Shown piece after piece: positions 44,797-56,249 of a DNA stretch of 64,000 nt. Origin of the DNA: Novosphingobium sp. EMRT-2 (lineage in GTDB: Bacteria > Pseudomonadota > Alphaproteobacteria > Sphingomonadales > Sphingomonadaceae). The notes under the pieces are model-generated. The model worked only from the letters and a program-made list of their open reading frames with translations, did not search any database and was not told the origin of the DNA. The DNA is taken from contig NZ_CP039695.1 in NCBI RefSeq assembly GCF_005145025.1, forward strand, positions 3,395,501 to 3,459,500, written 5' to 3'. Within the stretch, counting starts at the first letter, position 1; the number at the start of each line of letters is the position of its first letter. The position numbers and the translations under genes are program-made.

Positions 44797-45186
44797 TCAG
44801 GACTTGTGCGCAGCGTTCGCCGACTTCACCGGCGGGGCATCGACTTTGACGAAGCTCTGGATCGGATAGTGCTGGCCGCGCACCACGACATCGGCCCAGC
44901 GATCCAGCCGGTCGGTGCCGCTGTTCTGGATGCCGACCGCTTCCACGAAAGGCAGGTCGAACGCCGGCGTCATCAGCGTGGCGCGATACCATTGCCGGCC
45001 GCTGTCCTGAAAATAGATCACCCGGTCGCCATCCGCGCGCCAATCCCGGATCGCACCGTGGTTGATGAAGGGAACGGATGCCTCCTCGCTCTGCGCGGGC
45101 CGGGCCATCGCCGCCGAAGCGGAAACCGGCGAGGCGACCATGGCCAGCACAGCCAGCGGGGCGAGGAACAGTGCATTGTTCTTCAT
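44797..45186 (-). CDS. DUF6491-family exported protein
   Basis: This 129-residue protein has a Sec signal peptide (MKNNALFLAPLAVLAMVAS..., cleavage near SASA). The mature part shows the DUF6491 pattern: INHGAIRDWRADGDRVIYFQ, GRQWYRATLM and a terminal VVRGQHYPIQSF. The family is periplasmic and of unknown role. The ATG at 45186 has GGAG 9 bases upstream; a start at 45210 would add eight residues. It lies 62 bases before truB on the same strand and may share its promoter. Confidence 0.78.
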   Translation of the reverse strand: MKNNALFLAPLAVLAMVASPVSASAAMARPAQSEEASVPFINHGAIRDWRADGDRVIYFQDSGRQWYRATLMTPAFDLPFVEAVGIQNSGTDRLDRWADVVVRGQHYPIQSFVKVDAPPVKSANAAHKS

Positions 45187-45472
45187 AGCTTTTGCTCCAT
45201 CGAAGTTCATGCCCCCGACATGGCGCGGCTTCGCACCGGTTCAAGCTGCCGATACACTAGATTACACAACGTGACCTTTGCATGAATGCCGCGACCAGCC
45301 GGCTGTCCCATCCGGCGTGGCCAGCTTCGTCTTTCCTGCTGTATGTGAAGATCATGCGGACCGGCACCATTGCCATCCTCGCGAGTTGTGATCGCGGGGC
45401 GCGATTTGTGCGCCACCCCACCATGACCGGATCGTCGCCGCCTGGCGTCGCCTTAGAAGGGAAGGCATCACC

Positions 45473-47563
45473 ATGGCCAAATCACCTCGCAGCCAAGCCG
45501 GCCGCAGACCATCTGCCGGCGGAGAGACGCATCAGGGCGCGGAGGATCTCGATACCGCCGTTCTGACCACCAACCATGGCGTTCCCGTTTCCGACAACCA
45601 GAATTCGCTGAAGAGCGGATCGCGCGGGCCGACGCTGCTCGAAGACTTCGTGCTGCGCGAAAAGATCTTCCACTTCGATCACGAACGCATTCCCGAGCGC
45701 ATCGTCCATGCGCGTGGCAGCGGCGCCCATGGCGTGTTCGAGGCGACCGACGACATTTCCGACCTGACAAAGGCCGCGGTCTTTACCAAGGGCGAAAAGA
45801 CCGAGGTATTCGTGCGCTTTTCCACTGTCGCCGGCGGCGCTGGATCGGTCGATACGCCGCGCGATGTGCGCGGCTTCGCGGTCAAATTCTACACCCGGGA
45901 GGGCAACTGGGATCTGGTGGGCAACAACATTCCGGTGTTCTTCATCCAAGATGCGCTCAAGTTTCCCGATCTTGTCCATGCCGTGAAAATGGAGGCCGAT
46001 CGCGGCTATCCGCAGGCGGGCAGCGCCCACGATACGTTCTGGGACTGGGCCTCGCTGATGCCCGAGACCACCCACATGCTGATGTGGGCCATGTCGGACC
46101 GGACCCTGCCGCGCGCGTTCCGGACCATGGAGGGCTTTGGCGTCCACACCTTCAAACTCGTCAACGCGAAGGGAGAGGCGAGCTTCGTCAAGTTCCACTG
46201 GAAGCCACGGCTCGGCCTGCAATCCACGATCTGGGACGAGGCGCTCAAGCTGCAGGCGGCGGACAACGACTACCAGCGCCGCGACTTGTTCGAAGCGATC
46301 GACTCCGGCAACTTTCCGCAGTGGGACCTGGGCATACAGGTGTTCGACAAGGCCTTCGCCGAGGCGCAGCCCTATGACGTGCTGGATGCAACCAAGCTCA
46401 TCCCGGAAGAGGACGTGCCCGTCCGCATCGTCGGCACGCTGACGCTCAACCGCAGCGTCGACAATTTCTTTGCCGAGACGGAGCAGGTGGCCTTCCTGCC
46501 GTCGAACGTTCCGCCGGGCATCGACTTCTCGAACGACCCGTTGTTGCAGGGGCGGCTGTTCTCCTATCTCGACACGCAGAACTCGCGCTTGGGCACGACC
46601 AACTTCCACCAGATCCCCGTCAACGCGCCGCGCTGCCCGTTCGGCAATTTCCAGCGCGACGGCAAGATGCAGACCATGGTGCCCAAGGGCCGCGCCAACT
46701 ACGAGCCCAACAGCCTTGCCGCGCATGGCGAGGAAGGCGGCCCGCGCGAAAGCGCCTTGGCCGGGTTTGTCACGACGGACGCCGCGACGGGTGGGGAGGA
46801 GAACGGCGAAAAGCTGCGGGTCCGTCCGGAAACGTTCGCCGATCACTACAGCCAGGCGCGCCTGTTCTACCGATCACAGACGCCCAGCGAGCAGGCCCAT
46901 ATCGCCTCGGCCTTCGTGTTCGAACTGTCGAAGGTCGGCCTGCTCGATCAGGTGCCGCCGCGCATGGTGGCGAACCTGCGCAATGTCGACGAGGACCTTG
47001 CCCGGCGCGTTGCCAACGGGCTTGGCATCCCGCTCCCGCCCAAGGCGCCGGCGGCGAAGGAGCCGATCGACATGCCGCCGTCCGATGCGCTGTCGATCCA
47101 CAAGAATATGAAGGAGACGCTCGAAGGCCGCGCGGTTGGCATTCTCATCGCCGACGGTACCGATGCCGCCGAACTGGACGCGGTGATCGCCGCAGTCCGA
47201 AAGGCCAAGGGCAAGGCCGTAATCGTCGCTCCCAAGGTCGGCGGGGCCAAGCTGGGCGATGGGTCGATGCGCAAGGCGGACGGCCAGCTTGCCGGATCGC
47301 CCACCCAGATATTCGACGCGGTCGCGATCGTCTTGTCGGACGATGGCTGTGCCGCCCTCCTGAAGGAAGCGGCGGCCTTGCAGTTCGTGATGGACGCGTT
47401 CGGGCATTTGAAGGCGATCGGCCACAGCGAAGCGGCAAAGCCGTTGCTCGAGAAGGCCGGCGTCGAACCGGATGACGGCGTCACGGGGCTTGGCAAGCCG
47501 TTCGTCGCGGCGGCCGCGCGCCGGTACTACGACCGCGAGCCGAGCCTGCGCACCCTGGCATGA
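45473..47563 (+). CDS. katE: Large-subunit (clade 2) monofunctional catalase with C-terminal DJ-1-like domain
   Basis: This cytosolic heme enzyme converts hydrogen peroxide to water and oxygen. The 696-residue protein has the catalytic His in [15 protein letters not shown], the catalytic Asn in [12 protein letters not shown], and the heme-ligand Tyr in [14 protein letters not shown]. Residues about 555-690 form a DJ-1/PfpI-like domain ([17 protein letters not shown]), typical of HPII-type catalases. AGAAGGGAAGG precedes the ATG. Its stop overlaps the start of the FAD protein gene (ATGA). Confidence 0.95.
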   Translation: MAKSPRSQAGRRPSAGGETHQGAEDLDTAVLTTNHGVPVSDNQNSLKSGSRGPTLLEDFVLREKIFHFDHERIPERIVHARGSGAHGVFEATDDISDLTKAAVFTKGEKTEVFVRFSTVAGGAGSVDTPRDVRGFAVKFYTREGNWDLVGNNIPVFFIQDALKFPDLVHAVKMEADRGYPQAGSAHDTFWDWASLMPETTHMLMWAMSDRTLPRAFRTMEGFGVHTFKLVNAKGEASFVKFHWKPRLGLQSTIWDEALKLQAADNDYQRRDLFEAIDSGNFPQWDLGIQVFDKAFAEAQPYDVLDATKLIPEEDVPVRIVGTLTLNRSVDNFFAETEQVAFLPSNVPPGIDFSNDPLLQGRLFSYLDTQNSRLGTTNFHQIPVNAPRCPFGNFQRDGKMQTMVPKGRANYEPNSLAAHGEEGGPRESALAGFVTTDAATGGEENGEKLRVRPETFADHYSQARLFYRSQTPSEQAHIASAFVFELSKVGLLDQVPPRMVANLRNVDEDLARRVANGLGIPLPPKAPAAKEPIDMPPSDALSIHKNMKETLEGRAVGILIADGTDAAELDAVIAAVRKAKGKAVIVAPKVGGAKLGDGSMRKADGQLAGSPTQIFDAVAIVLSDDGCAALLKEAAALQFVMDAFGHLKAIGHSEAAKPLLEKAGVEPDDGVTGLGKPFVAAAARRYYDREPSLRTLA

Positions 47564-49296
47564 AACTGCCGGCACCGCAGGACAGGGATGGCATCGTGGA
47601 GAACGGTTTGGCGTCGATCGCGCTGATCGGCGCCGGGCCGACCTCGATCTATACGCTCCAGGCCCTGCTGGCGCGGGCGGGTGGCCTTCTTGCGATCACG
47701 ATCTTCGAGGAGCAGGCGCGGGCCGGGCTGGGGACGCCGTATCGTCCCGGCTGGAACGACCCCGCGATGCTCGCCAACATCGCCAGCATCGAGCTTCCCC
47801 CCCTGGGCATCACGCTGGTCGAGTGGCTGGCGCAGCAGACGCCCGCGCGGCTCGCGGGGTACAACATCGAGCCGGACGGCATCGACGAACGGACCTTCTA
47901 CCCCCGCGTCGTGCTGGGTCATTACCTGCGAGACCGTTTCGCGGCGCTGGTCGCCGACGGACGCGCGGCCGGTCATGCGATCGACGTTCGCGCCAACGCG
48001 CGCGTGACGGACATTGCCGCGGAAGGGAATGGCCTGTGCCTTTCAGTTCAGCCGCGCGGCGGCCCGGCCTACCAGATGCGGTTTTCGCAGATTGTGATCG
48101 CGACAGGCCATGAATGGCCCGAGGAACCGGAGGTTCGGCCGGGCTACTTCTCCAGCCCGTGGCCGGCCAGCGCGCTCAAACGTATCCCGGCGGGGCCGGT
48201 CGGCATTCGCGGAACATCGCTCAGCGCAATCGACGCGGCGGTCGCGTTGGCGGTTCACCACGGCGCGTTCGTGATCGCCGCTGGCGAGGACTTAGGCGAG
48301 CCGGCGCCGGGTGAAAGCGCTCCGGCGGAGGACCAGGCGCTTCGCTGGAAGCCCCAGGCCGGCGCAGCGGCGCTGCACATCACGATGATGTCGCGCAAGG
48401 GCTTGATGCCGGAGGCGGATTTCTTTTGCCCGATCCCGCATGAACCGCTGACCATTTTCACCGAGCAAGCGGTGCAGGTCCTGATCGAAGCGGGCGGAAC
48501 CGGCCTGCTCGATCGCACCTTTGGTCTGTTCAAGGAACAATTGCGGCTTGTCGATCCCGGCTATGCCGACGAGATCGGATGGGATGCCTCTGTCGAGACG
48601 TTCGGCGAGCGCTATTTCGCCGAACGCCTTGCCGTCGATCCCTTCGCGTGGGCGCAGGCGAATCTCGACGAAGCGCGAAAGAATTTCGAAACCGGGACCA
48701 CCGTTCCATGGCGTTATGCCATCCTGCGGGCGCATGAGGTGTTCGCGCGGATCGTGCCGCATCTCGACGAAGAGGATCACGCACGCTTTTCAGGGCATCT
48801 CCAGCCGATCTTCACGGACAATTACGCGACCGTCCCCCACGCATCGATCGAGCGCCTTCTGGCGCTGCATCGCGCGGGTGCGCTGACCATCCTCGCGGTG
48901 GGTGACCAGGCCAGGCTTGATACGCATTCGGAAGCGTCGGGGGCGACCATGTGGTTCGACGGCCAAGCGCATCATTTCCCCGTATTCATCGACGCGACCG
49001 GCCAGCGGCCGCTGGAAGCGGAAGCCTTCCCGTTTCAGACCCTGCTCAATCAGGGCGTTGTGCAGGACGCGGGCGAAACCGGGGCCGGATACCGCGGGAT
49101 CGTGATCGACGAAGATTTTCGACCGGTCTCGGACCAGCCCGCTTCCCGGCGCATCCATCTGCTGAGCCTGCCGTTCATTCTGGGGCGGCATCCCTTCATC
49201 CAGGGCCTGACCAGCTGCCACGACATGGGGGAGGCCGTCGGTGCGCAGTTGGCTGACCGGGCGGCCTGCGCGACCGGGGCCGCTACGCGGTCCTAG
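47560..49296 (+). CDS. FAD/NAD(P)-binding oxidoreductase coupled to katE
   Basis: This 578-residue protein starts a Rossmann FAD fold with IALIGAGPTSIYTLQALL (about 20-37) and matches the FAD-NAD(P)-binding group that includes HI0933-like and NAD_binding_9 proteins. GTPYRPGWNDPAMLANI follows, with a second dinucleotide-binding strand near VGIRGTSLSAIDAAVAL (about 210). The substrate is unknown. Its ATG overlaps the catalase stop, so the two are translated together, which suggests a role in oxidative stress. Its end overlaps the convergent M50 gene by 4 bases. Confidence 0.82.
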   Translation: MKLPAPQDRDGIVENGLASIALIGAGPTSIYTLQALLARAGGLLAITIFEEQARAGLGTPYRPGWNDPAMLANIASIELPPLGITLVEWLAQQTPARLAGYNIEPDGIDERTFYPRVVLGHYLRDRFAALVADGRAAGHAIDVRANARVTDIAAEGNGLCLSVQPRGGPAYQMRFSQIVIATGHEWPEEPEVRPGYFSSPWPASALKRIPAGPVGIRGTSLSAIDAAVALAVHHGAFVIAAGEDLGEPAPGESAPAEDQALRWKPQAGAAALHITMMSRKGLMPEADFFCPIPHEPLTIFTEQAVQVLIEAGGTGLLDRTFGLFKEQLRLVDPGYADEIGWDASVETFGERYFAERLAVDPFAWAQANLDEARKNFETGTTVPWRYAILRAHEVFARIVPHLDEEDHARFSGHLQPIFTDNYATVPHASIERLLALHRAGALTILAVGDQARLDTHSEASGATMWFDGQAHHFPVFIDATGQRPLEAEAFPFQTLLNQGVVQDAGETGAGYRGIVIDEDFRPVSDQPASRRIHLLSLPFILGRHPFIQGLTSCHDMGEAVGAQLADRAACATGAATRS

Positions 49297-49994
49297 TTCA
49301 TTTCCGGCCCGGCCACAGCCTGCGCGACCATCTCGTACCAGCTTCCGAGCCATTGCACCGGGGGCAGGATCAGGCGATCGACAATGTGCAGGTTCGGCGC
49401 GATCTGGGGCAGCACGAACAGCAGCAGGAGCATGATGGGCAGTCCGTAGGGCCGTACCCGCGCATAGGCCATGGCGGCGCGTTCGGGCAGTAGCCCTTCG
49501 ACGATGTGCGACCCGTCGAACGGGGGCACCGGCAGCAGGTTAAACACCGCCAGGAAGATGTTCAGCGCGATGAAGTTCTGGAGATTGGCGGCGAGGAACA
49601 GCAAGGCCGTTCCCGGTTGCGTCGCATCCGTGGTGAAACGGGCGAGCAGGCCAAGGCCGATAGCTCCCAGCAAGGCGAGCACGAGATTGGTGCCGGGGCC
49701 TGCCGCCGCCACGATCATCATGTCACGGCGCGGATCACGCAGCCGGCGGGCGTCGACCGGCACCGGCTTGGCCCAGCCGAACACGGGCGCTTTGATCAGC
49801 GCCAGGAAGCCCGGAAGGATCACCGTGCCCATGGGATCGACATGGCGCAGGGGATTGAGGCTCAGCCGGCGTTGTTCGCGCGCGGTCGGGTCGCCCAGCA
49901 GACCGGCGACCCAGCCGTGCGCCACTTCGTGAAACACGATCGCCAGCACCAGCGGCACGATCAGTGTCGCCGCTTGCCACATCGTATCGCTCAT
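49293..49994 (-). CDS. Site-2 protease-family (M50) membrane metalloprotease
   Basis: This 233-residue protein has four or five membrane helices. The zinc site HEVAH lies in the first helix (IVFHEVAHGW, about 20-29), and the second metal motif NLLPVPPFDGSH is at about 165. It cleaves membrane or membrane-near substrates if active; no PDZ domain is present. LSLNPLRHVDPMGTVILP is typical of the short subgroup. The ATG at 49994 overlaps the tdk stop (ATGA), so it is translated with tdk. Confidence 0.88.
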   Translation of the reverse strand: MSDTMWQAATLIVPLVLAIVFHEVAHGWVAGLLGDPTAREQRRLSLNPLRHVDPMGTVILPGFLALIKAPVFGWAKPVPVDARRLRDPRRDMMIVAAAGPGTNLVLALLGAIGLGLLARFTTDATQPGTALLFLAANLQNFIALNIFLAVFNLLPVPPFDGSHIVEGLLPERAAMAYARVRPYGLPIMLLLLFVLPQIAPNLHIVDRLILPPVQWLGSWYEMVAQAVAGPEMN

Positions 49995-50569
49995 GGATGC
50001 AAAGCCTCGCTGAAATGGCGCCGGCAGAGCGCGACATAGCGGTCGTTCCCGCCGATCTCGGTTTGCGCGCCGGCCCTGACCGCCGCACCGTCGCTGTCGA
50101 CGCGCAGGTTCATCGTGGCCTTGCGACCGCAATGACAGACCGCCTTCAGTTCGACCAGCGAGTCGGCGATGCCCAGCAACGCGGCCGAACCGGGGAACAG
50201 TTCGCCCCGGAAATCGGTGCGCAGGCCATAGCACAAGACGGGGATGTTCGCCTCGTCCGCCAGGCGCGCCAGTTGCCACACCTGTGCCCCGGAAAGGAAC
50301 TGCGCTTCGTCGATCAGCACGCAGGACAGCGGCTGCACCGCATGGGCGGCGGTCACGCGTGCCCACAGGTCGGTGGTTTCGTCGAACAGGTGCGCGTCCG
50401 CCGCCAGCCCGATGCGGCTGGCGATCGGTTTGCCCTCCCAACGATCATCGACCGCCGCGGTCCACAGCATGGTGGCCATGCCGCGCTCGCGATAGTTGAA
50501 ATCGGCCTGCAGCAGCGTGGTCGATTTCCCCGCGTTCATGCTGGCATAGTAGAAATAGAGCTTGGCCAT
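49991..50569 (-). CDS. tdk: Thymidine kinase
   Basis: This enzyme phosphorylates thymidine to dTMP in the salvage pathway. The 192-residue type II kinase has the P-loop SMNAGKSTTLLQ, the DEAQF Walker B, zinc-binding CHCG and CRRH, and the substrate lasso near DGAAVRAGAQTEIGGNDRY. It lies 12 bases after rbfA and overlaps the protease gene. Confidence 0.94.
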   Translation of the reverse strand: MAKLYFYYASMNAGKSTTLLQADFNYRERGMATMLWTAAVDDRWEGKPIASRIGLAADAHLFDETTDLWARVTAAHAVQPLSCVLIDEAQFLSGAQVWQLARLADEANIPVLCYGLRTDFRGELFPGSAALLGIADSLVELKAVCHCGRKATMNLRVDSDGAAVRAGAQTEIGGNDRYVALCRRHFSEALHP

Positions 50570-50581
50570 GCGTGGCGGCGA

Positions 50582-51022
50582 TCAGCCCGCGTCGTCTTCG
50601 GGATCGCCGTCCAGATCGCGCGTGACGCGCGGATCGGCCAGCAGCGCGTCGATCCGGCTTGCCTCGTCGAAGCTTTCGTCGGGCAGGAACTTGATCTTTG
50701 CCGCGTACTTGAGCTTCAACCGGCTCGCCACTTCCTTCTGGAAGAAGGCCGTATTGGTACGCAGCGCCTTGATGACGTCCGCCTCGTCCGTTCCGAGCAG
50801 CGATTTCACGAAGACCGTGGCGTGGCGCAGGTCGGGCGACATGCGGACTTCGGTGACCGACACGGTATGCGCGCTCAGCACGTCGTCATGCACCTGCTGG
50901 CGGGTGAGCAGTTCGGACAGGATGTGCCGGACCTGTTCGCCTACCTTGAGAAGCCGGACGCTGCGGGTTTCGGGCGTGGAAGTGTTCAAGCGTGCCAAGG
51001 TCGTGTCTGTCTTTCCATCCAT
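50582..51022 (-). CDS. rbfA: 30S ribosome-binding factor RbfA
   Basis: RbfA helps mature the 16S rRNA 5' end during 30S assembly. The 146-residue protein has [40 protein letters not shown] and the KH-like [27 protein letters not shown]. The ATG at 51022 gives a normal N-terminus. In many bacteria rbfA sits between infB and truB; here it is about 10 kb from infB, in front of tdk. Confidence 0.93.
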   Translation of the reverse strand: MDGKTDTTLARLNTSTPETRSVRLLKVGEQVRHILSELLTRQQVHDDVLSAHTVSVTEVRMSPDLRHATVFVKSLLGTDEADVIKALRTNTAFFQKEVASRLKLKYAAKIKFLPDESFDEASRIDALLADPRVTRDLDGDPEDDAG

Positions 51023-51317
51023 CTTCGCCGGGAGGCGGGCCGGTGAGCGCGCGTTGCGTGCTGTTCTCCGGCATCCCGGCCGTTTTCCGTGTAGGCGCTG
51101 ACGAACGGGCCGCCCGCCATGCCATCGACGGTTCCGATATAGAGAGGCCGGCCGCCCATTGCGAGGCCCTTCGGCGCGCCGTGTCACAGGCTCCCGTTTC
51201 CACGGGGCCGGGGCTTGTAACAAGCGGAGAAATTTCTGCGACATTTTCGGACGGTTGGTGACGGACCTTGTCGCAGGGGCTGAGCGTTTCTTCCGCAACC
51301 ACGCAGGAGACCGCATC
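51023..51317. other. 295-base divergent region between rbfA and the RcnB-like gene
   Basis: No clear promoter, hairpin or well-supported gene was seen. A 57-codon frame on minus (50986-51159) is discussed among the rejected items. AGGAG of the RcnB-like gene lies near 51304-51308. Confidence 0.4.
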
Positions 51318-51677
51318 ATGAAGAAGATTGTTTCCACCGCCATCGCACTGGCCATGGTCCTTCCGGCCGCGACGCCCGCCCTGGCCAATCCGCCCCGGCA
51401 TGAAAATGGCCGGCACAACAACGATCGGCGCGATTTCCGCCATGATGACCGCCGCGCGGGACCGGGCTATTCGCGCTATCAGCCCAATCCGTTCCGCAAG
51501 GGGCAGCGTTTCGAGCAGCGCCGAGCGCCGAACTACCGCGTGATCGATTATCGCCGCTACCACCGCCTGCACGCGCCGCCGCGCGGCTATCGCTGGGTCC
51601 AGTCGGGCGGGGATGCTCTGCTGGTCGGCATCGCGACCGGCGTGATCGCCTCGGTGGTGGCAGGTACGTTCAACTGA
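51318..51677 (+). CDS. RcnB-family periplasmic protein
   Basis: This 119-residue protein has a Sec signal peptide ([23 protein letters not shown]), a Arg/His/Asp-rich middle ([19 protein letters not shown]) and an RcnB-like C-terminus: [22 protein letters not shown]. RcnB of E. coli affects nickel and cobalt efflux; a metal or envelope role is inferred. The ATG at 51318 follows AGGAG. The gene stands alone, between divergent rbfA and katG. Confidence 0.82.
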   Translation: MKKIVSTAIALAMVLPAATPALANPPRHENGRHNNDRRDFRHDDRRAGPGYSRYQPNPFRKGQRFEQRRAPNYRVIDYRRYHRLHAPPRGYRWVQSGGDALLVGIATGVIASVVAGTFN

Positions 51678-51978
51678 CGATTGCCGCTCGTCACGTTTCG
51701 GGAATGGGTAGCTTTGATCGCTTTTTGCGATGAAAGTTACCCAATAATTCAATTTTGCGATTTTGGCGTTCCGCGAGACAGTCTCCCCAGGCACGCTACA
51801 GGGGAACTGGATCGCGCGGGGCCACGGCTTCTGCCGGACGCCTGAAAGAAAGCAGGGCTATCATCGGCATCGACGCACGGGGGTGTTCCCGCGCGGCAGA
51901 TATCCTGTGCCTTGCTTGGGCGTTCTCCACCTCCTGTCCGCCGTGCCTCTCGGGTTGCATGAGAGAGGAGACGAGGAC
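51678..51978. other. 301-base region upstream of katG
   Basis: This gap contains an imperfect palindrome (51706-51742) and a repeated TTTTGCGAT (51723-51731 and 51753-51761, 30 bases apart). The in-frame extension of katG upstream from 51979 to 51763 has no ribosome site and breaks the signal peptide, so it was not taken as coding. No clear OxyR box (ATAG/CTAT series) was found. Confidence 0.45.
51706..51742. repeat. 37-base imperfect palindrome in the katG upstream region
   Basis: GGGTAGCTTTGATCGC (51706-51721) pairs with GCGATGAAAGTTACCC (51727-51742) at 14 of 16 positions around TTTTT. It could be an operator for katG or a terminator for the RcnB-like gene, which ends 28 bases before it. 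Confidence 0.6.
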
Positions 51979-54207
<2,229 letters not shown>

Positions 54208-54228
54208 CGGCAAGCGCGATCACATGCG

Positions 54229-54264
54229 GAAAGGCCGCGCTTCCGGTGCGAAGCGCGGCCTTTC
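54229..54264. terminator. Bidirectional terminator between katG and the nitroreductase
   Basis: A perfect 14-base stem (GAAAGGCCGCGCTT at 54229-54242 with 54251-54264) closes an 8-base loop between convergent genes, 21 bases after katG and 2 bases after the nitroreductase. Confidence 0.88.
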
Positions 54265-54266
54265 TG

Positions 54267-54962
54267 TCATTCGTCGAACCCCACGAAAGTTGCCGCCTCG
54301 GCCACCGACTTGCGCTTCGAGACCACGGCGTTGGCGGGGAAGCTCTCGTCGGGCCAGCCCATCGCCACGCAGATCATGATGACCTGATCGTCGGCGATCC
54401 TCGCGTGTTCGCGCACGACCGGGCTTTGCATGATGCCCTGGCTGTTGATCACGCAGCCCAGCCCGCGTGACCAGGCCGCGTTGACCAGCGCCGTCGTTAC
54501 CGCGCCGCAATCGAACGGGGCGATATCCCCGCCGAACAGTGCGCGGTCATACGTGACGACGATGGACACTGGCGCGTCGAACTGGCGGAAGCCGCGCAGC
54601 ACCCAGTCCAGCCGTTTTTCCTTGTCCTCGCGCGCGATACCCATGGCGCCGAACAGCTGCTTGGCGATTTCCACCTGCCGTTCGCGGTGCGCGCCTTCAT
54701 AAACCTCGAACTTGCGGAACTCCCGGCTTTCGGGAACGCCTTCCAGGTTGCGGCGGGTGTTTTCCGCGCGGATGCGGTCGAGCGGGGCGCCGGTCACCAC
54801 CGTGAAATTCCACGGTTGCGTGTTGAGCGAGGAGGGCGCGCGGATCGCCAGCGCCAGGATTTCCTCGATCAGTTCGCGCGGAACCGGCTTCTTCAGAAAG
54901 CCGCGAATGCTGCGGCGGCCATAGACGACCTCGTCGTAGCCAGGCCCGTTGCGTGTTGTCAC
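54267..54962 (-). CDS. Nitroreductase-family flavoprotein
   Basis: This 231-residue protein has the FMN-binding pattern of the family: YGRRSIRGFLKKPVP, APSSLNTQPWNFTVV, and NAAWSRGLGCVINSQ with CVAMGWPDE near the end. Such enzymes reduce nitro or quinone compounds with NAD(P)H. The start is GTG at 54962 with GGAGAG before it; a longer frame to 55019 would run through the operator-like palindrome and was rejected. It lies 66 bases after hemA. Confidence 0.88.
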   Translation of the reverse strand: MTTRNGPGYDEVVYGRRSIRGFLKKPVPRELIEEILALAIRAPSSLNTQPWNFTVVTGAPLDRIRAENTRRNLEGVPESREFRKFEVYEGAHRERQVEIAKQLFGAMGIAREDKEKRLDWVLRGFRQFDAPVSIVVTYDRALFGGDIAPFDCGAVTTALVNAAWSRGLGCVINSQGIMQSPVVREHARIADDQVIMICVAMGWPDESFPANAVVSKRKSVAEAATFVGFDE

Positions 54963-54971
54963 TGTCCTCTC

Positions 54972-55009
54972 CCACCGACCGTTTAACCGCATGATTAAAC
55001 GGTCGGTGG
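54972..55009. promoter_or_regulatory. Perfect 15-base inverted repeat, TetR-type operator candidate
   Basis: CCACCGACCGTTTAA at 54972-54986 is matched exactly by TTAAACGGTCGGTGG at 54995-55009 around CCGCATGA. The ACCGACCG-type arms resemble operators of TetR-family repressors. It ends 10 bases before the nitroreductase GTG, so a bound repressor would block transcription into that gene. No TetR gene is adjacent. Confidence 0.7.
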
Positions 55010-55028
55010 CGGAGAGCAAGAGAGAGGA

Positions 55029-56249
55029 TCAGGCGGCCTTGCGCTTTTCGAGGTCGAGGCGGCCCCAGATTTCAACCAGCGCGGCCGTCAGGTCTTGCAT
55101 CATCGCTTCGGTGTGCGCCGGCCCGGGGGTGAAGCGCAGGCGTTCGGTGCCGCGCGGCACGGTCGGGAAATTTATCGGCTGCACATAGACGCCGTATTCG
55201 GCGAGCAGGATGTCGCTGACCTTCTTCGCGCGCACCGGATCGCCGACCATCAGCGGAACGATGTGCGTGGAGGACGGCATGACCGGAAGACCGGCTTCGG
55301 CGAACAGGCGCTTGAGCGTGGCGGCCGACGCCTGCTGCGCCTCGCGCTCGACGCTCGACGCCTTGAGATGCCGCACCGCCGCCAGCACGCCGGCGACCAG
55401 CACCGGGGAGAGCGAGGTGGTGAAGATGAAGCCCGGCGCGTAGGAACGGATCACGTCGATGATCCGCGTATCGGCCGCGATATAGCCACCCATCACGCCG
55501 AAGGCCTTGCCCAGTGTGCCCTCGATGATGTCGATCCGGCTGGCCGCCTCGTCCCGCTCCGAAATGCCGCCGCCGCGTGCGCCATACATGCCCACGGCGT
55601 GGACTTCGTCGATGTAGGTGAGGGCGTTGTACTTTTCGGCAAGGTCGCAGATCGCGTGGATCGGCGCGATGTCGGCGTCCATCGAATAGACGCTTTCGAA
55701 CGCGATCAGCTTGGGCAGCGCCGGATCGGTTTCGGCGAGCAGTTCTTCAAGGTGCTCGACGTCATTGTGCCGGAACACCTTCTTCTCGCAGCCCGAATTG
55801 CGGATGCCCGCGATCATGCTGGCGTGGTTCAGCTCGTCCGAGAAGATCACGCAGCCCGGCAAGATCTTGGCGAGCGTGGACAGCGTGGCATCGTTCGAGA
55901 CATAGCCCGAGGTGAACAGCAGCGCGCCGTCCTTGCCGTGCAGGTCGGCCAGTTCGCGCTCCAGCTCGATGTGGTAGTGCGTGTTGCCGCCGATGTTGCG
56001 CGTGCCGCCGGAACCGGCGCCCACGTCATGCAGCGCTTCTTCCATCGCCGCGATCACCTTGGGATGCTGGCCCATGGCGAGATAATCGTTGGAACACCAC
56101 ACCGTGATCGGCTTCGGGCCGTTGTGGCCGGCAAAGCAGCGGGCGTTGGGGTAAGCGCCCTTGTTGCGGAGGATGTCGATGAAAACCCGGTAGCGGCCTT
56201 CGGAATGCAGACGGTCGATCGCCTGGTCGAAAACTTGATCGTAATTCAC
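55029..56249 (-). CDS. hemA: 5-aminolevulinate synthase
   Basis: This PLP enzyme condenses glycine and succinyl-CoA to 5-aminolevulinate, the first step of heme synthesis in alphaproteobacteria. The 406-residue protein has the PLP lysine in [15 protein letters not shown], the [12 protein letters not shown] block and [15 protein letters not shown]. Its start overlaps the stop of the MBL hydrolase gene (ATGA). hemF and hemN in the same window supply later steps. Confidence 0.96.
   Translation of the reverse strand: MNYDQVFDQAIDRLHSEGRYRVFIDILRNKGAYPNARCFAGHNGPKPITVWCSNDYLAMGQHPKVIAAMEEALHDVGAGSGGTRNIGGNTHYHIELERELADLHGKDGALLFTSGYVSNDATLSTLAKILPGCVIFSDELNHASMIAGIRNSGCEKKVFRHNDVEHLEELLAETDPALPKLIAFESVYSMDADIAPIHAICDLAEKYNALTYIDEVHAVGMYGARGGGISERDEAASRIDIIEGTLGKAFGVMGGYIAADTRIIDVIRSYAPGFIFTTSLSPVLVAGVLAAVRHLKASSVEREAQQASAATLKRLFAEAGLPVMPSSTHIVPLMVGDPVRAKKVSDILLAEYGVYVQPINFPTVPRGTERLRFTPGPAHTEAMMQDLTAALVEIWGRLDLEKRKAA

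Noticed and set aside
50986..51159. A 57-codon minus ORF starting [13 protein letters not shown] with AAGGG before it, overlapping the start of rbfA.
   Set aside because: The opening looks protein-like, but the second half is Arg/His-rich and runs into rbfA in another frame; no family recognised. Conservation in relatives would be needed.
54963..55019. Longer N-terminus for the nitroreductase (MLSATDRLIM...).
   Set aside because: It would place coding sequence over the perfect palindrome; the GTG at 54962 has a ribosome site and matches the family start.
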